Positions 34,859-43,706 of a stretch of 64,000 bases of DNA are shown piece by piece; position 1 is the stretch's first letter, and every line of letters starts with the position of its first letter. The DNA is from Myxococcaceae bacterium (GTDB taxonomy: Bacteria > Myxococcota > Myxococcia > Myxococcales > Myxococcaceae): NCBI GenBank assembly GCA_004173515.1, contig SECN01000029.1, positions 1 to 64,000 of the forward strand. Reading direction: 5' to 3'. Position numbers and translations under genes: made by a program. The notes under the pieces were generated by a model that saw nothing but the letters and a program-made list of their open reading frames with translations, did no database searches and was not told the origin of the DNA.

Positions 34859-37800
34859 ATGACTCCGCAAGATCCGGTCCTGCTGAAGGAGCTTGAACGG
34901 CAGCGCACGCGGCTCCTGGACCTGAGCGCATCCAACCGCCTCCTCCACTTCCGCCACACCGCGAGGACGTCGCTGCGGCTGGTGGATGAACTTCCCGGCG
35001 TCATCTTCGAGCGGCTGAGCAACCACCGCGCGCTCACGTTCCTGCCGGTGCCCGAGCCCGAGCGCGAAGCCCCCACGAAGGAGCCCCGCCCCGGCGTGTA
35101 CACGATGGAGGCCGTCGCGCCCCCCGTGTCCCGGCAACGGCTGGCAACCCAGGAGGCCGAACGGCTGGGCATCGACACCCGCTTCGAGCTGCCGCTGGCC
35201 TCGACGGACAGTGCAGCCGGTCCACGCAAGCACCAGGACCGCCACCTCCAGACGCTCTCCTTTCCGGAGGAGCTGGAGTCCCAGTTGCGTCACTTGCAGG
35301 GACTCGCGCAGACCGCCATCCAGGAGACGGGCGCGAACCTGCTCCACCTCGTCTTCGGATTCCTGCGCTGGTACGAGTCCGGGGATGTCGCGCGCGAGAA
35401 GCCGCGCAGCGCCCCGCTGGTGCTGATGCCTGTCAGCCTCGGGCGCAACGCACCCGATGCGCGGACGCAGGTCCACGCCTATGAGGTGGACTACAACGAG
35501 GGAGAGTCCATCGAGCTGAACCTCACGCTCCAGGAGAAGTTGCGGCAGGAGTTCGGCATCGCGCTGCCCCCGTTCGATGCGGAAGAAGGGCTGGAGGCAT
35601 ACTTCGCGAAGGTGACCACGCTCCTGGCGGACGTGCGCCCGGGATGGGGGCTGGAGCGGCAGGTCACCCTGACGTTGCTGTCCTTTGGACGACTGCTCAT
35701 GTGGCGGGACCTGGAGCCAGGTCGCTGGCCCGAATCGAGTCCCCTGCTGGCCAGTCCCCAGGTCCGGGCGTTGCTGGGAGCCCGACACGAAAAGGAGGCC
35801 ACGGGCGCCAGCGCACCGGCCATCGCGGAACGTCGCAGTGAGGTCTACGACCTGGATTCACCGGCGCTCGCGCCGGAAATCCCTCCGCTCATCACGGACG
35901 CGGACAGCAGCCAGCACAGCGTGCTGGTGGACGTGTTGCGGGGCGAGAGTCTGGTGGTCCAGGGCCCGCCGGGCACGGGGAAGTCCCAGACCATCACCAA
36001 CCTCATCGGCGCGGCGCTGGCCGCGGGCAAGACGGTGCTGTTCGTCACCCAGAAGATGGCCGCCCTGGAGGTCGTCTCCCGGCGGCTCCAGCAGGCGGGT
36101 CTGGGGGACTTCTGCCTGGAGCTGCACAGCCACAAGACGCAGAAGCAGCAGTTCATGGAGGACCTGCGCAGGCGGCTGAAACAACGGCCCACGGCGGTCG
36201 CGACAGGAGCCCTGGGCGCCCAGGTCACGCAGGCCGTAGGAGTCTTGCGCGCGCACACCGAACGGCTGCACTCGGCCCAGGGGGGCCTGGGGCTGACGCC
36301 ACACGACATCTTCTGGAGGGTGGGCCGGGCTGAAACGGAGCTGGGGGATGAAGTCGCGGCGCTCAAGGACGTCCGCATCGACGCGGCCGCGAGCGTGTCT
36401 TCCAAGACCCTGGAGGAGGTGCACGAAGCGCTCCGGGGACTCGCGGCGCAGTTCAAGGACATCCTCCGCGTCGCGCCCCTGCCCTCCGAGCATCCCTGGT
36501 CCGGGGTCAAAAATCCCAGCCTGAGCGATGGGGATTGCCAGGCGCTCATCGAGCGGATCACCTCATGGAAGGAAACCGCGCTGGGCCTGGAGCAGTCCCT
36601 GGCGGCGCTGGCCTCCCTCTCGGGTGTGGCCGTCCGGAGCAGCGCCCTCGCGGCGGACGCCTTCGTGAGCGCGGTGCGACTGCTGCCCGATCCTCCCATC
36701 CCGCCGCGTCCTGGCGTTCAGTCCGCCCTTCTGGAGGCAGCAAACCGCGAAGCCCTGGGCTTGCTCCTGGATGCCATCGAGGCGGTTCAACGGCAGTGGG
36801 CGGACCTGGAGACCGGTTGGCGTTCCCGCGAGGACCTGACCGTGAAGTCCCTGCAGGGCGCGGAGGCGGTGCTGGACACCTGCCTGCGACTCTTCACTCC
36901 GGACACCCCGCTGCTCACCGTGGTGCGGGCACGCGACGCGGTGGAGCAGGCGCTGGCGGCGGTCGAGCCGGGACGCGCGTTCGCGGAAACACTCGCTCCC
37001 GTGCTGGGGCTCGAAGGGCCTTTGACACCCGCGATGATCCAGACGCTCGCGCGAGTCCTGGATGCGATGGCGGCGCTGGACGATGGAGCCCTGGAGTGGC
37101 GCGATGCCCGGTGGGTGACGCCAGCCGCGGAGGAGCTGCTGCGAAACGCGGCGCGAACCCGCGATGCGCTGGACGAACAGTCGCGAGCCCTCGCCGTCCG
37201 CTTCATGCCGGAACTCGTCCCCACGCTGGAGAACCTGAAGGCGCATGCAGTCGCCGTGTCGACCGCGCCGTTCATCCCGTGGCTGTCGCGGGGGTGGCGC
37301 TCCGCGCGGCGCGACTTCCAAGCCATGGCCCACGGTCTGCGGCCGACACGCCCCGTGTTGATCCTCGGGTACAACGATCTGCTGGCGCATCACGCGGCCC
37401 GCGAACGGTTCCAGACGGACGCATCCCTGAAGGAGTTGTTGGGCGAGCGCTTCCAGGGAACCGCGACGCGCTTCGATCGGCTCCTGGCCTGGGTGGAGGT
37501 CTGGCGGAAGGTGGAAGCACTGGTGCGTCCCATGGGAGCTGGCGTCGAGTCCCTGGCACGCATGGCCCTGGAGCTGCCCGCGAACCGCTGGCGCGAAGCC
37601 ATCGCCAAGGCCTCGGCTCAGGGGGATGCGCACGTCCAGGCGAGGAGCGTGAGCGATGCGGTGCAGGAAGCCGCCACGCGCACGCATTTGCGGAAGGCCT
37701 CGTGGAACACCGAACCCGTGTCCCAGGTGCAAGCCAGCCTGGGTGCGCTCCGCGTCCACCTGGGAGAGGTTCTGGATCAGGCGCGCAGGGCGGACGCGGC

Positions 37801-40042
37801 TCCTTCACTGCCATTGAGCCGGTTCCAGGCCCAGGTGCGCACCGTGCGCGAGGCATGCGAGGCAACCGAACGACTGAATGACCACGCGGTCGCCTCCGCA
37901 CTGCTGGGCACGGACTTCCAGGGACGAAAGACGCTCACGGCCGCCCCCCGGGCGCTCGCGCGCTACGTGGATGACGTGCTCGCGGCGCCCCTGCCCGAGG
38001 GCCTCGCGAACTGGTTGCTCCGGGAGGACACGGCGCGTCGCAACGCGGACCTGGGAGCGCTGAGCCGCGAGGTGGAAGCCCGCCTGCGGGACTACCGTGA
38101 CGCGACGGCACGGGCGCGGGAGCTGGGACACATGGAGCCCGGAACCTGGGAGGACGCGGCCTCCGAGGCACCGCTCGCGGCCACGGGGCGGCGATTGCAC
38201 CGGGCCCTGGAGCGCGCGACCACCCTCCCCGGCTGGGCCGCGTACCAGCGGCACCGTCACGCGGTGACGCGCCTGCGCTCCACCACCGCGTTCCTGGCGC
38301 GGATCGACTCCCGGCCGGCGCTGACGACGAAGCTGCTCGCGGCGTTCGACGCCGTCTTCTTCCGGTCCCTGGCCGAGTCCGTCTTGAGGGAACAACCGGA
38401 GCTCGATCAGTTCACGGGCGCCGTGCACGCCGCGCAGCGGGAGGATTTCGCGCGGCTGGATGCACAGCTCATCGGGCAGCAGGGACCGAACCTTGCGCAT
38501 CAGCTCAGCCGCCGTCCGGTTCCGCAAGGCGTGCACTCGCAGAAGGTGGCGGGCCTCACGGAGGTGCAGCTCATCCAGCACGAGCTGGGCAAGAAGCAGC
38601 GCCACGTCTCCATCCGCGAACTGGTTCAACGCGCGGGCAGCGCGCTCCAAGCGCTGATGCCCTGCTTCATGATGGGCCCACAGTCCGTGTCCCAATACCT
38701 GCCGCCCGGGCACCTGCGCTTCGACCTGGTGGTGATGGATGAGGCCAGCCAGCTCCGACCAGAAGACGCGCTGGGAGCCATCGCCCGAGGCAGCCAGTTG
38801 GTGGTGGTCGGAGACCCGGAGCAGCTTCCGCCCACGAGCTTCTTCGCGCAGCTCGAACGGGACGACGACGACATGGGTGATGAGGCAACGGAGCCCGAGG
38901 AGGCGAGGGGCCCGTCCCTCCTGGACGAATCGGAGAGCATCCTCGTGGCCGCCGCGCGGCGCTTCCCCATGCGCATGCTGCGCTGGCACTACCGCTCCCG
39001 GCACCCGGCGCTCATCTCCTTCAGCAACCGCGAATTCTACAACGGAGACCTCATCGTCTTTCCCGCGCCCGGCCAGCACCTGGAGGGATTGGGGCTGCGC
39101 TTTGAACGGGTGAAGGACGGGCTCTACGAGTCCAACCGCAACGAGCCGGAGGCACGGGCGGTGGTGAAGGCCGTGTGTCAGCACGCGCACACCCGGCCTG
39201 AGCAGAGCCTGCTGGTCGTCACGCTGAACTCGAAGCAGCGGGAGCTCATCGACGCGCTGGTGCTGGCGGAAGAGAAGAAGGATCCGCGGCTCGCGGCCTT
39301 CCTGGCGTCCTGGGCGAAGACCCCCAATCCCTTCGATGTGAAGAACCTGGAGAACGTCCAGGGCGACGAGCGCGACGCCATCTTCGTCTCGGTGACGTTC
39401 GGCAACGACCGGGAAGGCCGCTTCCGGAAGAGCTTCGGCCCCATCAACCAGGCGGACGGCTACCGGCGCTTGAACGTGCTCTTCACGCGGGCAAGGTATG
39501 CGCTGACGGTGTTCGCATCGTTCGACCCGGCGGACCTCAAGGTCCAGGAGAGCAGTCCCCGGGGCATGCGCGTCCTGCAACGCTACCTGTTGGAGGCCCA
39601 GGGCGCGGTCGTAGCCCACGGCGTGGGGAGCGGGCGCCCGCCGGACTCGGACTTCGAGGTGGCGGTGGCGAAGGCGCTCGCGGCGCACCACTACGAGGTC
39701 GTGCCCCAGGTGGGCGTCGCGGGCTACTTCATCGACATGGCCATCCGGCATCCCCGCCACCCCGGCCGTTACATCCTGGGGGTGGAATGTGACGGCGAGC
39801 GCTATCACAGCTCACGTTCGGCCCGGGATCGCGACCGGCTGAGAGACCAGGTGTTGAAGGGACTCGGGTGGCGGCTGCATCGCATCTGGTCCACGGACTG
39901 GTTCCGCTCGCCCACGGAAGAGGTCGCGCGGATTGTCGCACGCATCGACGCGCTGCTCCGGGAAGAGGACGCGGCGGAGCTGCCTGATGTGGTCCGCGAA
40001 GACCCTCCCGCCGAGGGCCAGATGCGTTCCTTGAGTGCCTGA
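34859..40042 (+). CDS. DUF4011 / superfamily 1 helicase / Vsr-like nuclease fusion, probable defence protein
   Basis: The 1727-residue protein begins with a DUF4011 region (LLKELERQRTRLLDLSASNR, then PLVLMPVSLGR). A split UvrD/Upf1-type helicase follows: Walker A GPPGTGKSQT at about residue 369, a long helical insertion (about 430-1200), VMDEASQLRPEDALGAI at about 1292, GDPEQLPP at about 1320, and LENVQGDERDAIFVSVTFG plus LNVLFTRARYALTV near 1500-1550. The last 130 residues form a Vsr/DUF559-like nuclease: FEVAVAKALAAHHYEVVPQV, then LGVECDGERYHSSRSARDRD. The order DUF4011-helicase-Vsr matches, from memory, single-gene antiphage candidates called Hhe. GGGGAGGGG precedes the ATG. Two further nuclease-like genes follow on the same strand. 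Confidence 0.85.
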   Translation: MTPQDPVLLKELERQRTRLLDLSASNRLLHFRHTARTSLRLVDELPGVIFERLSNHRALTFLPVPEPEREAPTKEPRPGVYTMEAVAPPVSRQRLATQEAERLGIDTRFELPLASTDSAAGPRKHQDRHLQTLSFPEELESQLRHLQGLAQTAIQETGANLLHLVFGFLRWYESGDVAREKPRSAPLVLMPVSLGRNAPDARTQVHAYEVDYNEGESIELNLTLQEKLRQEFGIALPPFDAEEGLEAYFAKVTTLLADVRPGWGLERQVTLTLLSFGRLLMWRDLEPGRWPESSPLLASPQVRALLGARHEKEATGASAPAIAERRSEVYDLDSPALAPEIPPLITDADSSQHSVLVDVLRGESLVVQGPPGTGKSQTITNLIGAALAAGKTVLFVTQKMAALEVVSRRLQQAGLGDFCLELHSHKTQKQQFMEDLRRRLKQRPTAVATGALGAQVTQAVGVLRAHTERLHSAQGGLGLTPHDIFWRVGRAETELGDEVAALKDVRIDAAASVSSKTLEEVHEALRGLAAQFKDILRVAPLPSEHPWSGVKNPSLSDGDCQALIERITSWKETALGLEQSLAALASLSGVAVRSSALAADAFVSAVRLLPDPPIPPRPGVQSALLEAANREALGLLLDAIEAVQRQWADLETGWRSREDLTVKSLQGAEAVLDTCLRLFTPDTPLLTVVRARDAVEQALAAVEPGRAFAETLAPVLGLEGPLTPAMIQTLARVLDAMAALDDGALEWRDARWVTPAAEELLRNAARTRDALDEQSRALAVRFMPELVPTLENLKAHAVAVSTAPFIPWLSRGWRSARRDFQAMAHGLRPTRPVLILGYNDLLAHHAARERFQTDASLKELLGERFQGTATRFDRLLAWVEVWRKVEALVRPMGAGVESLARMALELPANRWREAIAKASAQGDAHVQARSVSDAVQEAATRTHLRKASWNTEPVSQVQASLGALRVHLGEVLDQARRADAAPSLPLSRFQAQVRTVREACEATERLNDHAVASALLGTDFQGRKTLTAAPRALARYVDDVLAAPLPEGLANWLLREDTARRNADLGALSREVEARLRDYRDATARARELGHMEPGTWEDAASEAPLAATGRRLHRALERATTLPGWAAYQRHRHAVTRLRSTTAFLARIDSRPALTTKLLAAFDAVFFRSLAESVLREQPELDQFTGAVHAAQREDFARLDAQLIGQQGPNLAHQLSRRPVPQGVHSQKVAGLTEVQLIQHELGKKQRHVSIRELVQRAGSALQALMPCFMMGPQSVSQYLPPGHLRFDLVVMDEASQLRPEDALGAIARGSQLVVVGDPEQLPPTSFFAQLERDDDDMGDEATEPEEARGPSLLDESESILVAAARRFPMRMLRWHYRSRHPALISFSNREFYNGDLIVFPAPGQHLEGLGLRFERVKDGLYESNRNEPEARAVVKAVCQHAHTRPEQSLLVVTLNSKQRELIDALVLAEEKKDPRLAAFLASWAKTPNPFDVKNLENVQGDERDAIFVSVTFGNDREGRFRKSFGPINQADGYRRLNVLFTRARYALTVFASFDPADLKVQESSPRGMRVLQRYLLEAQGAVVAHGVGSGRPPDSDFEVAVAKALAAHHYEVVPQVGVAGYFIDMAIRHPRHPGRYILGVECDGERYHSSRSARDRDRLRDQVLKGLGWRLHRIWSTDWFRSPTEEVARIVARIDALLREEDAAELPDVVREDPPAEGQMRSLSA

Positions 40043-40075
40043 CCTAGACTTTCCCGCTTCGGTGGGGGGACATCC

Positions 40076-41638
40076 ATGTCAATCATTGCCATCGGGCTGG
40101 GAGTGCTGGCCCTTCTCTTCGTGGGACTGTGGTTCCGGACCCGGCTTCAGCTCCAGGCCGTGCAGCAGCGCTTCAAACCCATCCTGGACCTGGAAGCCGA
40201 GCGTCGTCGGGTCGCGGAGGAGTTGACCCGCTCGCGCACGGATGCGGATGCCGCCATGGCGTCGGAGAAGAAGCGCGTCCAGGAGGAGCTGGCCCGGGCC
40301 CGGACGGAGGCGGACACCGCGCTCGCAGCAGAGCAGAAGCGGGTGGAGACCCAGCTTGCGAAGGCGAAGGCGGACGTCGAGCAGGCCGTCGCCGCGGAAC
40401 AGACCCGGGCGAAGGCGGAGCTGACACGCATTCGCGACGAAGCCACCCGGACGACGGAGGCCGCGAAACGGGCCATGGCGGAAGCGGAGGCGCGGCGGCT
40501 CCAGGCGAACACAGAGCGCACGTCGCTGGAGTCCGGAATCGGCCGACTGAAGGCGGAGCTGAAGGAGTTGGAGGAGGAGGCCGTCCTGCTCTCCTTCGGC
40601 TTCTACAAGCCCGTGTATGCCCTCTCCTCGGTGAAGGAGTACGAGGACCGGCTGGAGACGCTCCGCGAATCCCAGAAACAGATGTTGAAGGACAAGCAGG
40701 CGGCGACGTGCTCGTTGGAGTGGGAGGTCAACGGCAGCAAGGCGGAAGGCCGGAAGCAGACGGAGCGAACGCTGAAGCTGATGCTGCGGGCCTTCAACGG
40801 CGAGGCGGACGCCTGCATCGCGAAGGTGACGTACAAGAATGTGAAGGCCATGGAGACGCGCCTCGAAAAGGCGGCGGCGGCCATCAACAGCCTCACGGAG
40901 ATCCAGCAGTGCGTCATCGTGCGGAAGTACGTGAAGCTGAAGCGGGACGAACTGCTCCTCGCGTACGAGTACTCGGAGAAGGTGCAGCAGGAGCGGGACG
41001 AGCAGCGCCGCATCCGGGAGCAGATGCGGGAGGAAGAGGCCGCCCAGCGCGAGTTGGAGAAGGCGAAGCTGGAAGCGGAGCGTGAAGCCAAGCGCGATGC
41101 GGAGGCCCTCGCCCGGGCCCGCCTGGATTACGAAAAAGCCAAGGGGCCCGAACAGCAGCGGATGCTGGAGCGCATCGCGGAGCTGGAGCGGCGGGTGGCC
41201 GAGGACATGGAGAAGCAGCGGGCCATCTCCCAGGCACAGCTCACGCGGACGGGGCACGTCTACGTCATCTCCAACATCGGCTCGTTCGGGGAGGGCGTCT
41301 ACAAGCTGGGCATGACGCGGAGGTTGGTGCCGCAGGACCGCATCGACGAGCTGGGGGACGCCTCCGTGCCCTTCGAGTTCGACGTGCACGCCATCATCCG
41401 CACCTCGGATGCACCCGCGCTGGAGAACGCGCTGCACCGCGCCTTCACGGAGCGACGCGTCAATCGCATCAACGAGCGCAAGGAGTTCTTCCGCGTCAGC
41501 CTGGAGGAGATCGCCACGGCCGTCCGCAAGCATCACGGGGAGTTCGAGCTGACCCAGCTCGCGGAAGCAGCGGAGTACCGCAAGACGTTGGCGCTCCTTG
41601 AGGAGGAGCGAAGCAAATCCATCCGGGCTGTGGCTTGA
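40076..41638 (+). CDS. Membrane-anchored DUF4041 / GIY-YIG (T5orf172) nuclease-like protein
   Basis: The 520-residue protein has one N-terminal membrane helix (residues 3-20), a long coiled coil (about 30-170, Ala/Glu/Arg-rich heptads), a DUF4041 domain (about 180-330; LLSFGFYKPVYALSSVKEYE, EVNGSKAEGRKQTERTLKLM), another coiled coil, and a C-terminal T5orf172/MUG113-type GIY-YIG domain (about 395-490; HVYVISNIGSFGEGVYKLGM with a following TRR, and later NERKEFFRVS). DUF4041/GIY-YIG proteins occur in phages and in bacterial accessory regions; their role is unknown, with DNA cutting likely. It starts 33 bases after the helicase gene behind a G-rich ribosome site. The membrane anchor suggests action at the cell boundary, for example on incoming DNA. 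Confidence 0.85.
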   Translation: MSIIAIGLGVLALLFVGLWFRTRLQLQAVQQRFKPILDLEAERRRVAEELTRSRTDADAAMASEKKRVQEELARARTEADTALAAEQKRVETQLAKAKADVEQAVAAEQTRAKAELTRIRDEATRTTEAAKRAMAEAEARRLQANTERTSLESGIGRLKAELKELEEEAVLLSFGFYKPVYALSSVKEYEDRLETLRESQKQMLKDKQAATCSLEWEVNGSKAEGRKQTERTLKLMLRAFNGEADACIAKVTYKNVKAMETRLEKAAAAINSLTEIQQCVIVRKYVKLKRDELLLAYEYSEKVQQERDEQRRIREQMREEEAAQRELEKAKLEAEREAKRDAEALARARLDYEKAKGPEQQRMLERIAELERRVAEDMEKQRAISQAQLTRTGHVYVISNIGSFGEGVYKLGMTRRLVPQDRIDELGDASVPFEFDVHAIIRTSDAPALENALHRAFTERRVNRINERKEFFRVSLEEIATAVRKHHGEFELTQLAEAAEYRKTLALLEEERSKSIRAVA

Positions 41639-41664
41639 TGACTGTCAAGCAAGGAGACCTTCCC

Positions 41665-42462
41665 ATGGCAGGACGCCCCGTTGATGACTCCCAGCGCAGG
41701 AAGTTCCTCGATGTCCTGATCAAGAACGGGGGCTCCTCCGGCAACACCAGCCTGATGAATGAGCTGGGTTGGTCTGAGTCCGAATACTGGCGTCTGCGCG
41801 AAAAGCTCATCGAGGACGGGCAGATCCTCCGAGGCCGGGGGCGCGGTGGCAGCGTCAACATTGTCAAGGAGATCAAACCCTCCGAAACGAATGCCTTCAC
41901 TGGCGGCATCTTGGAACTGCCTCCTGAACCCAAGGAGGGAGCGGAGGTCGACCTCTACGCGCCCTGCCTGGAAGTGTTGCACGAGAAGTGGACGAAGGAG
42001 CGCGGCCTGCACGACTTCCACATCGAGATCACCGCGAACCAGGGTGGCAAGAAGACAGGGGGCGTGTGGACCCGCCCCGACATCACCGCCATCAGCATGC
42101 GGACCTTCACCCACTGGCCCGGCCGCACCTTCGACATCTGGACCTTCGAAATCAAGCCGAGCTGGCAGTTCAACATCACCGGCGTCTTCGAGGCCGCCGC
42201 TCATGCGAGGACGGCCACGCATGCCTTCGCGCTGTTCGAGACGCCTGAAAATCCCGACGACTCGGACATCTCGCGGCTCACGTCGGAAGCGCAGCGCATG
42301 GGCGTGGGGTTGATCCTCTTCCAGCAGGCGGACGACTTCGAGACCTGGGACTTCATGGTGGAGCCCGTGCGCAAGGAGCCGGATCCCTCCCTGCTCGAAC
42401 AGTTCGTGGTGACCCAGTTGTCGGACACGGCTCGCGCGAAGCTGCTGCGTTGGAGTAAATGA
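41665..42462 (+). CDS. Winged-helix / PD-(D/E)XK nuclease-like protein
   Basis: The 265-residue protein has an N-terminal winged helix (about residues 8-68; RRKFLDVLIKNGGSSGN, ending in the basic wing RGRGRGG) and a C-terminal domain with a restriction-endonuclease-like core: TRPDITAIS (D139), then DIWTFEIKPSW (E162-x-K164), followed by a helix with AAHARTATHAFALFE. I do not recognise a named family. AAGGAG eight bases upstream supports the ATG at 41665; an ATG at 41638 overlapping the upstream stop (TGATG) would add nine residues. Tight linkage to the two upstream genes suggests one operon; it may be the DNA-recognition or effector component. Confidence 0.75.
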   Translation: MAGRPVDDSQRRKFLDVLIKNGGSSGNTSLMNELGWSESEYWRLREKLIEDGQILRGRGRGGSVNIVKEIKPSETNAFTGGILELPPEPKEGAEVDLYAPCLEVLHEKWTKERGLHDFHIEITANQGGKKTGGVWTRPDITAISMRTFTHWPGRTFDIWTFEIKPSWQFNITGVFEAAAHARTATHAFALFETPENPDDSDISRLTSEAQRMGVGLILFQQADDFETWDFMVEPVRKEPDPSLLEQFVVTQLSDTARAKLLRWSK

Positions 42463-42476
42463 GTCGTTGAACCGTC

Positions 42477-43106
42477 ATGAAAAGACTCGCCTCCGTCCTC
42501 CTCGCCCTGACGTGCGCGCTGCTGCTCCCCGCCTGTGGGCCTTCGGAGTGCACCCCGGACAACTGTCGGGACGGATGCTGCTCGGCGGACACCTGCATCC
42601 GGTCCCAGGGCGATGACGCCTGCGGGGTGCTCAGGAACGGCGGCATCTGTGAAGGCTGTGCCAGCGGCTCGGTCTGTCACCTGCAGAGGCAGACCTGCTT
42701 CGTGGGCGTGATGCGCACGCGGGTGCAGCCCGTCCGCGCTTCGATCCTCGACTACGACCCGTTCGACGAAGAGGATCCGGAGTGGGATCCGGATGGCTCG
42801 CCGCCGGATGTCGTCGTCGAGATGCGCTGCCCTTCCACGTCGGAGCGTTCGCGCACCGAAACCATCCAGAGCTTCGAGCCCCGCTGGTCCGCGGGGAGCT
42901 GCGAGGTGCTGTCGTCCAACCTCCTCAAGAACTCCATCGAGATCTCCATCTTCGACGTCGATGACTTCTCCTTCGACGACGAATTCGGCACCGTCCACTA
43001 CCAGGTCACCCCGGCGGACCTGAACCGGGGCTATTTCGAGATCGACATCCCCGAGGTGGTGACCGGGCTGGGCTTCACCCTCACCCACACCTATTCGGAG
43101 CATTGA
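42477..43106 (+). CDS. Cys-rich lipoprotein with C2-like C-terminal region
   Basis: The 209-residue product has a lipoprotein signal (MKRLASVLLALT, then LLPAC) and a Cys-rich mature N-terminus (ten cysteines by about residue 75, e.g. CRDGCCSADTC), common in myxobacterial surface proteins. The C-terminal 110 residues are acidic and beta-rich (ILDYDPFDEEDPEWDPDG, IEISIFDVDDFSFDDEFG), reminiscent of a calcium-binding C2-like fold; this is a guess from pattern. It starts 14 bases after the nuclease-like gene but its composition points to an unrelated envelope role. Confidence 0.7.
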   Translation: MKRLASVLLALTCALLLPACGPSECTPDNCRDGCCSADTCIRSQGDDACGVLRNGGICEGCASGSVCHLQRQTCFVGVMRTRVQPVRASILDYDPFDEEDPEWDPDGSPPDVVVEMRCPSTSERSRTETIQSFEPRWSAGSCEVLSSNLLKNSIEISIFDVDDFSFDDEFGTVHYQVTPADLNRGYFEIDIPEVVTGLGFTLTHTYSEH

Positions 43107-43152
43107 GCCAGGCCCGGGTAACCGTCACGGGAGCACGGGCGTAACGCAGGCA

Positions 43153-43641
43153 ATGCACCCGCGCCCCCTGCTGACCTCGCTCCTGCTGCTCACCCTCGCC
43201 TGTGGCCCATCCTCCTCCGTGGACGAGGGCCTGGGCGTCGTCCAGGAACTCGACACCTCCGAACAGGGCATCACCGACTTCGTGCGCTCCGGCGGCTACA
43301 AGTCCTGGCTCGCGGAGCCCTCCGTCCACGAGACGCGTGCTCCTCACGGCAGCAAGGTCCGCGTCTTCTTCAACGACCGCGTCGTGGGCTCGCTGCGTGA
43401 CGGCAATGCCACGCACCCGGTGGGCAGCATCCTCGTCAAGGAGCTGTTCGAGAAGGACGGGAAGACCCTCCGGGGCCACGCCCTGGACGTGAAAATCACC
43501 GAGGGCGCCGGCAAGGACACCTGGATCTTCTACGAGGGCTTCGGCCCGAACTACGACAACAACTACTACGGCCGCGCCCACGACACCTGCCACGGCTGCC
43601 ATTCAGACGGGAAGGACTATGTCACCACGCCCCTGCCCTGA
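43153..43641 (+). CDS. Haem c lipoprotein, cytochrome P460-like
   Basis: The 162-residue protein has a lipoprotein signal (LLTSLLLLTLAC) and a single c-type haem motif CHGCH close to the C-terminus (DTCHGCHSDGKDYV). The domain in front (YKSWLAEPSVHETRAPHGSK, VRVFFNDRV, SILVKELFEKDGK) resembles the cytochrome P460 fold, in which the CxxCH motif also lies at the end. P460 proteins oxidise hydroxylamine or detoxify nitric oxide; substrate and function here are unknown. The upstream lipoprotein ends 46 bases before, so the two may be co-transcribed. Confidence 0.65.
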   Translation: MHPRPLLTSLLLLTLACGPSSSVDEGLGVVQELDTSEQGITDFVRSGGYKSWLAEPSVHETRAPHGSKVRVFFNDRVVGSLRDGNATHPVGSILVKELFEKDGKTLRGHALDVKITEGAGKDTWIFYEGFGPNYDNNYYGRAHDTCHGCHSDGKDYVTTPLP

Positions 43642-43649
43642 AACGACGC

Positions 43650-43678
43650 CGGGCGGCCTCCGGTGAGGAGACCGCCCG
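43650..43678. terminator. Bidirectional hairpin between convergent genes
   Basis: CGGGCGG pairs with CCGCCCG (7 bp), with an inner CCTC/GAGG stem around a CGGT loop and a small AGA bulge. It lies between the convergent stop codons at 43641 and 43707, where it can serve both transcripts. There is no clear T-run. Confidence 0.55.
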
Positions 43679-43706
43679 TCGTCGTCACGCACACCGCCTC
43701 CAAGGC

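Noticed and set aside
32911-35229. Minus-strand open frame of 772 codons
   Set aside because: Runs antisense through the ABC-F gene, a terminator and the helicase start; no protein-like composition.
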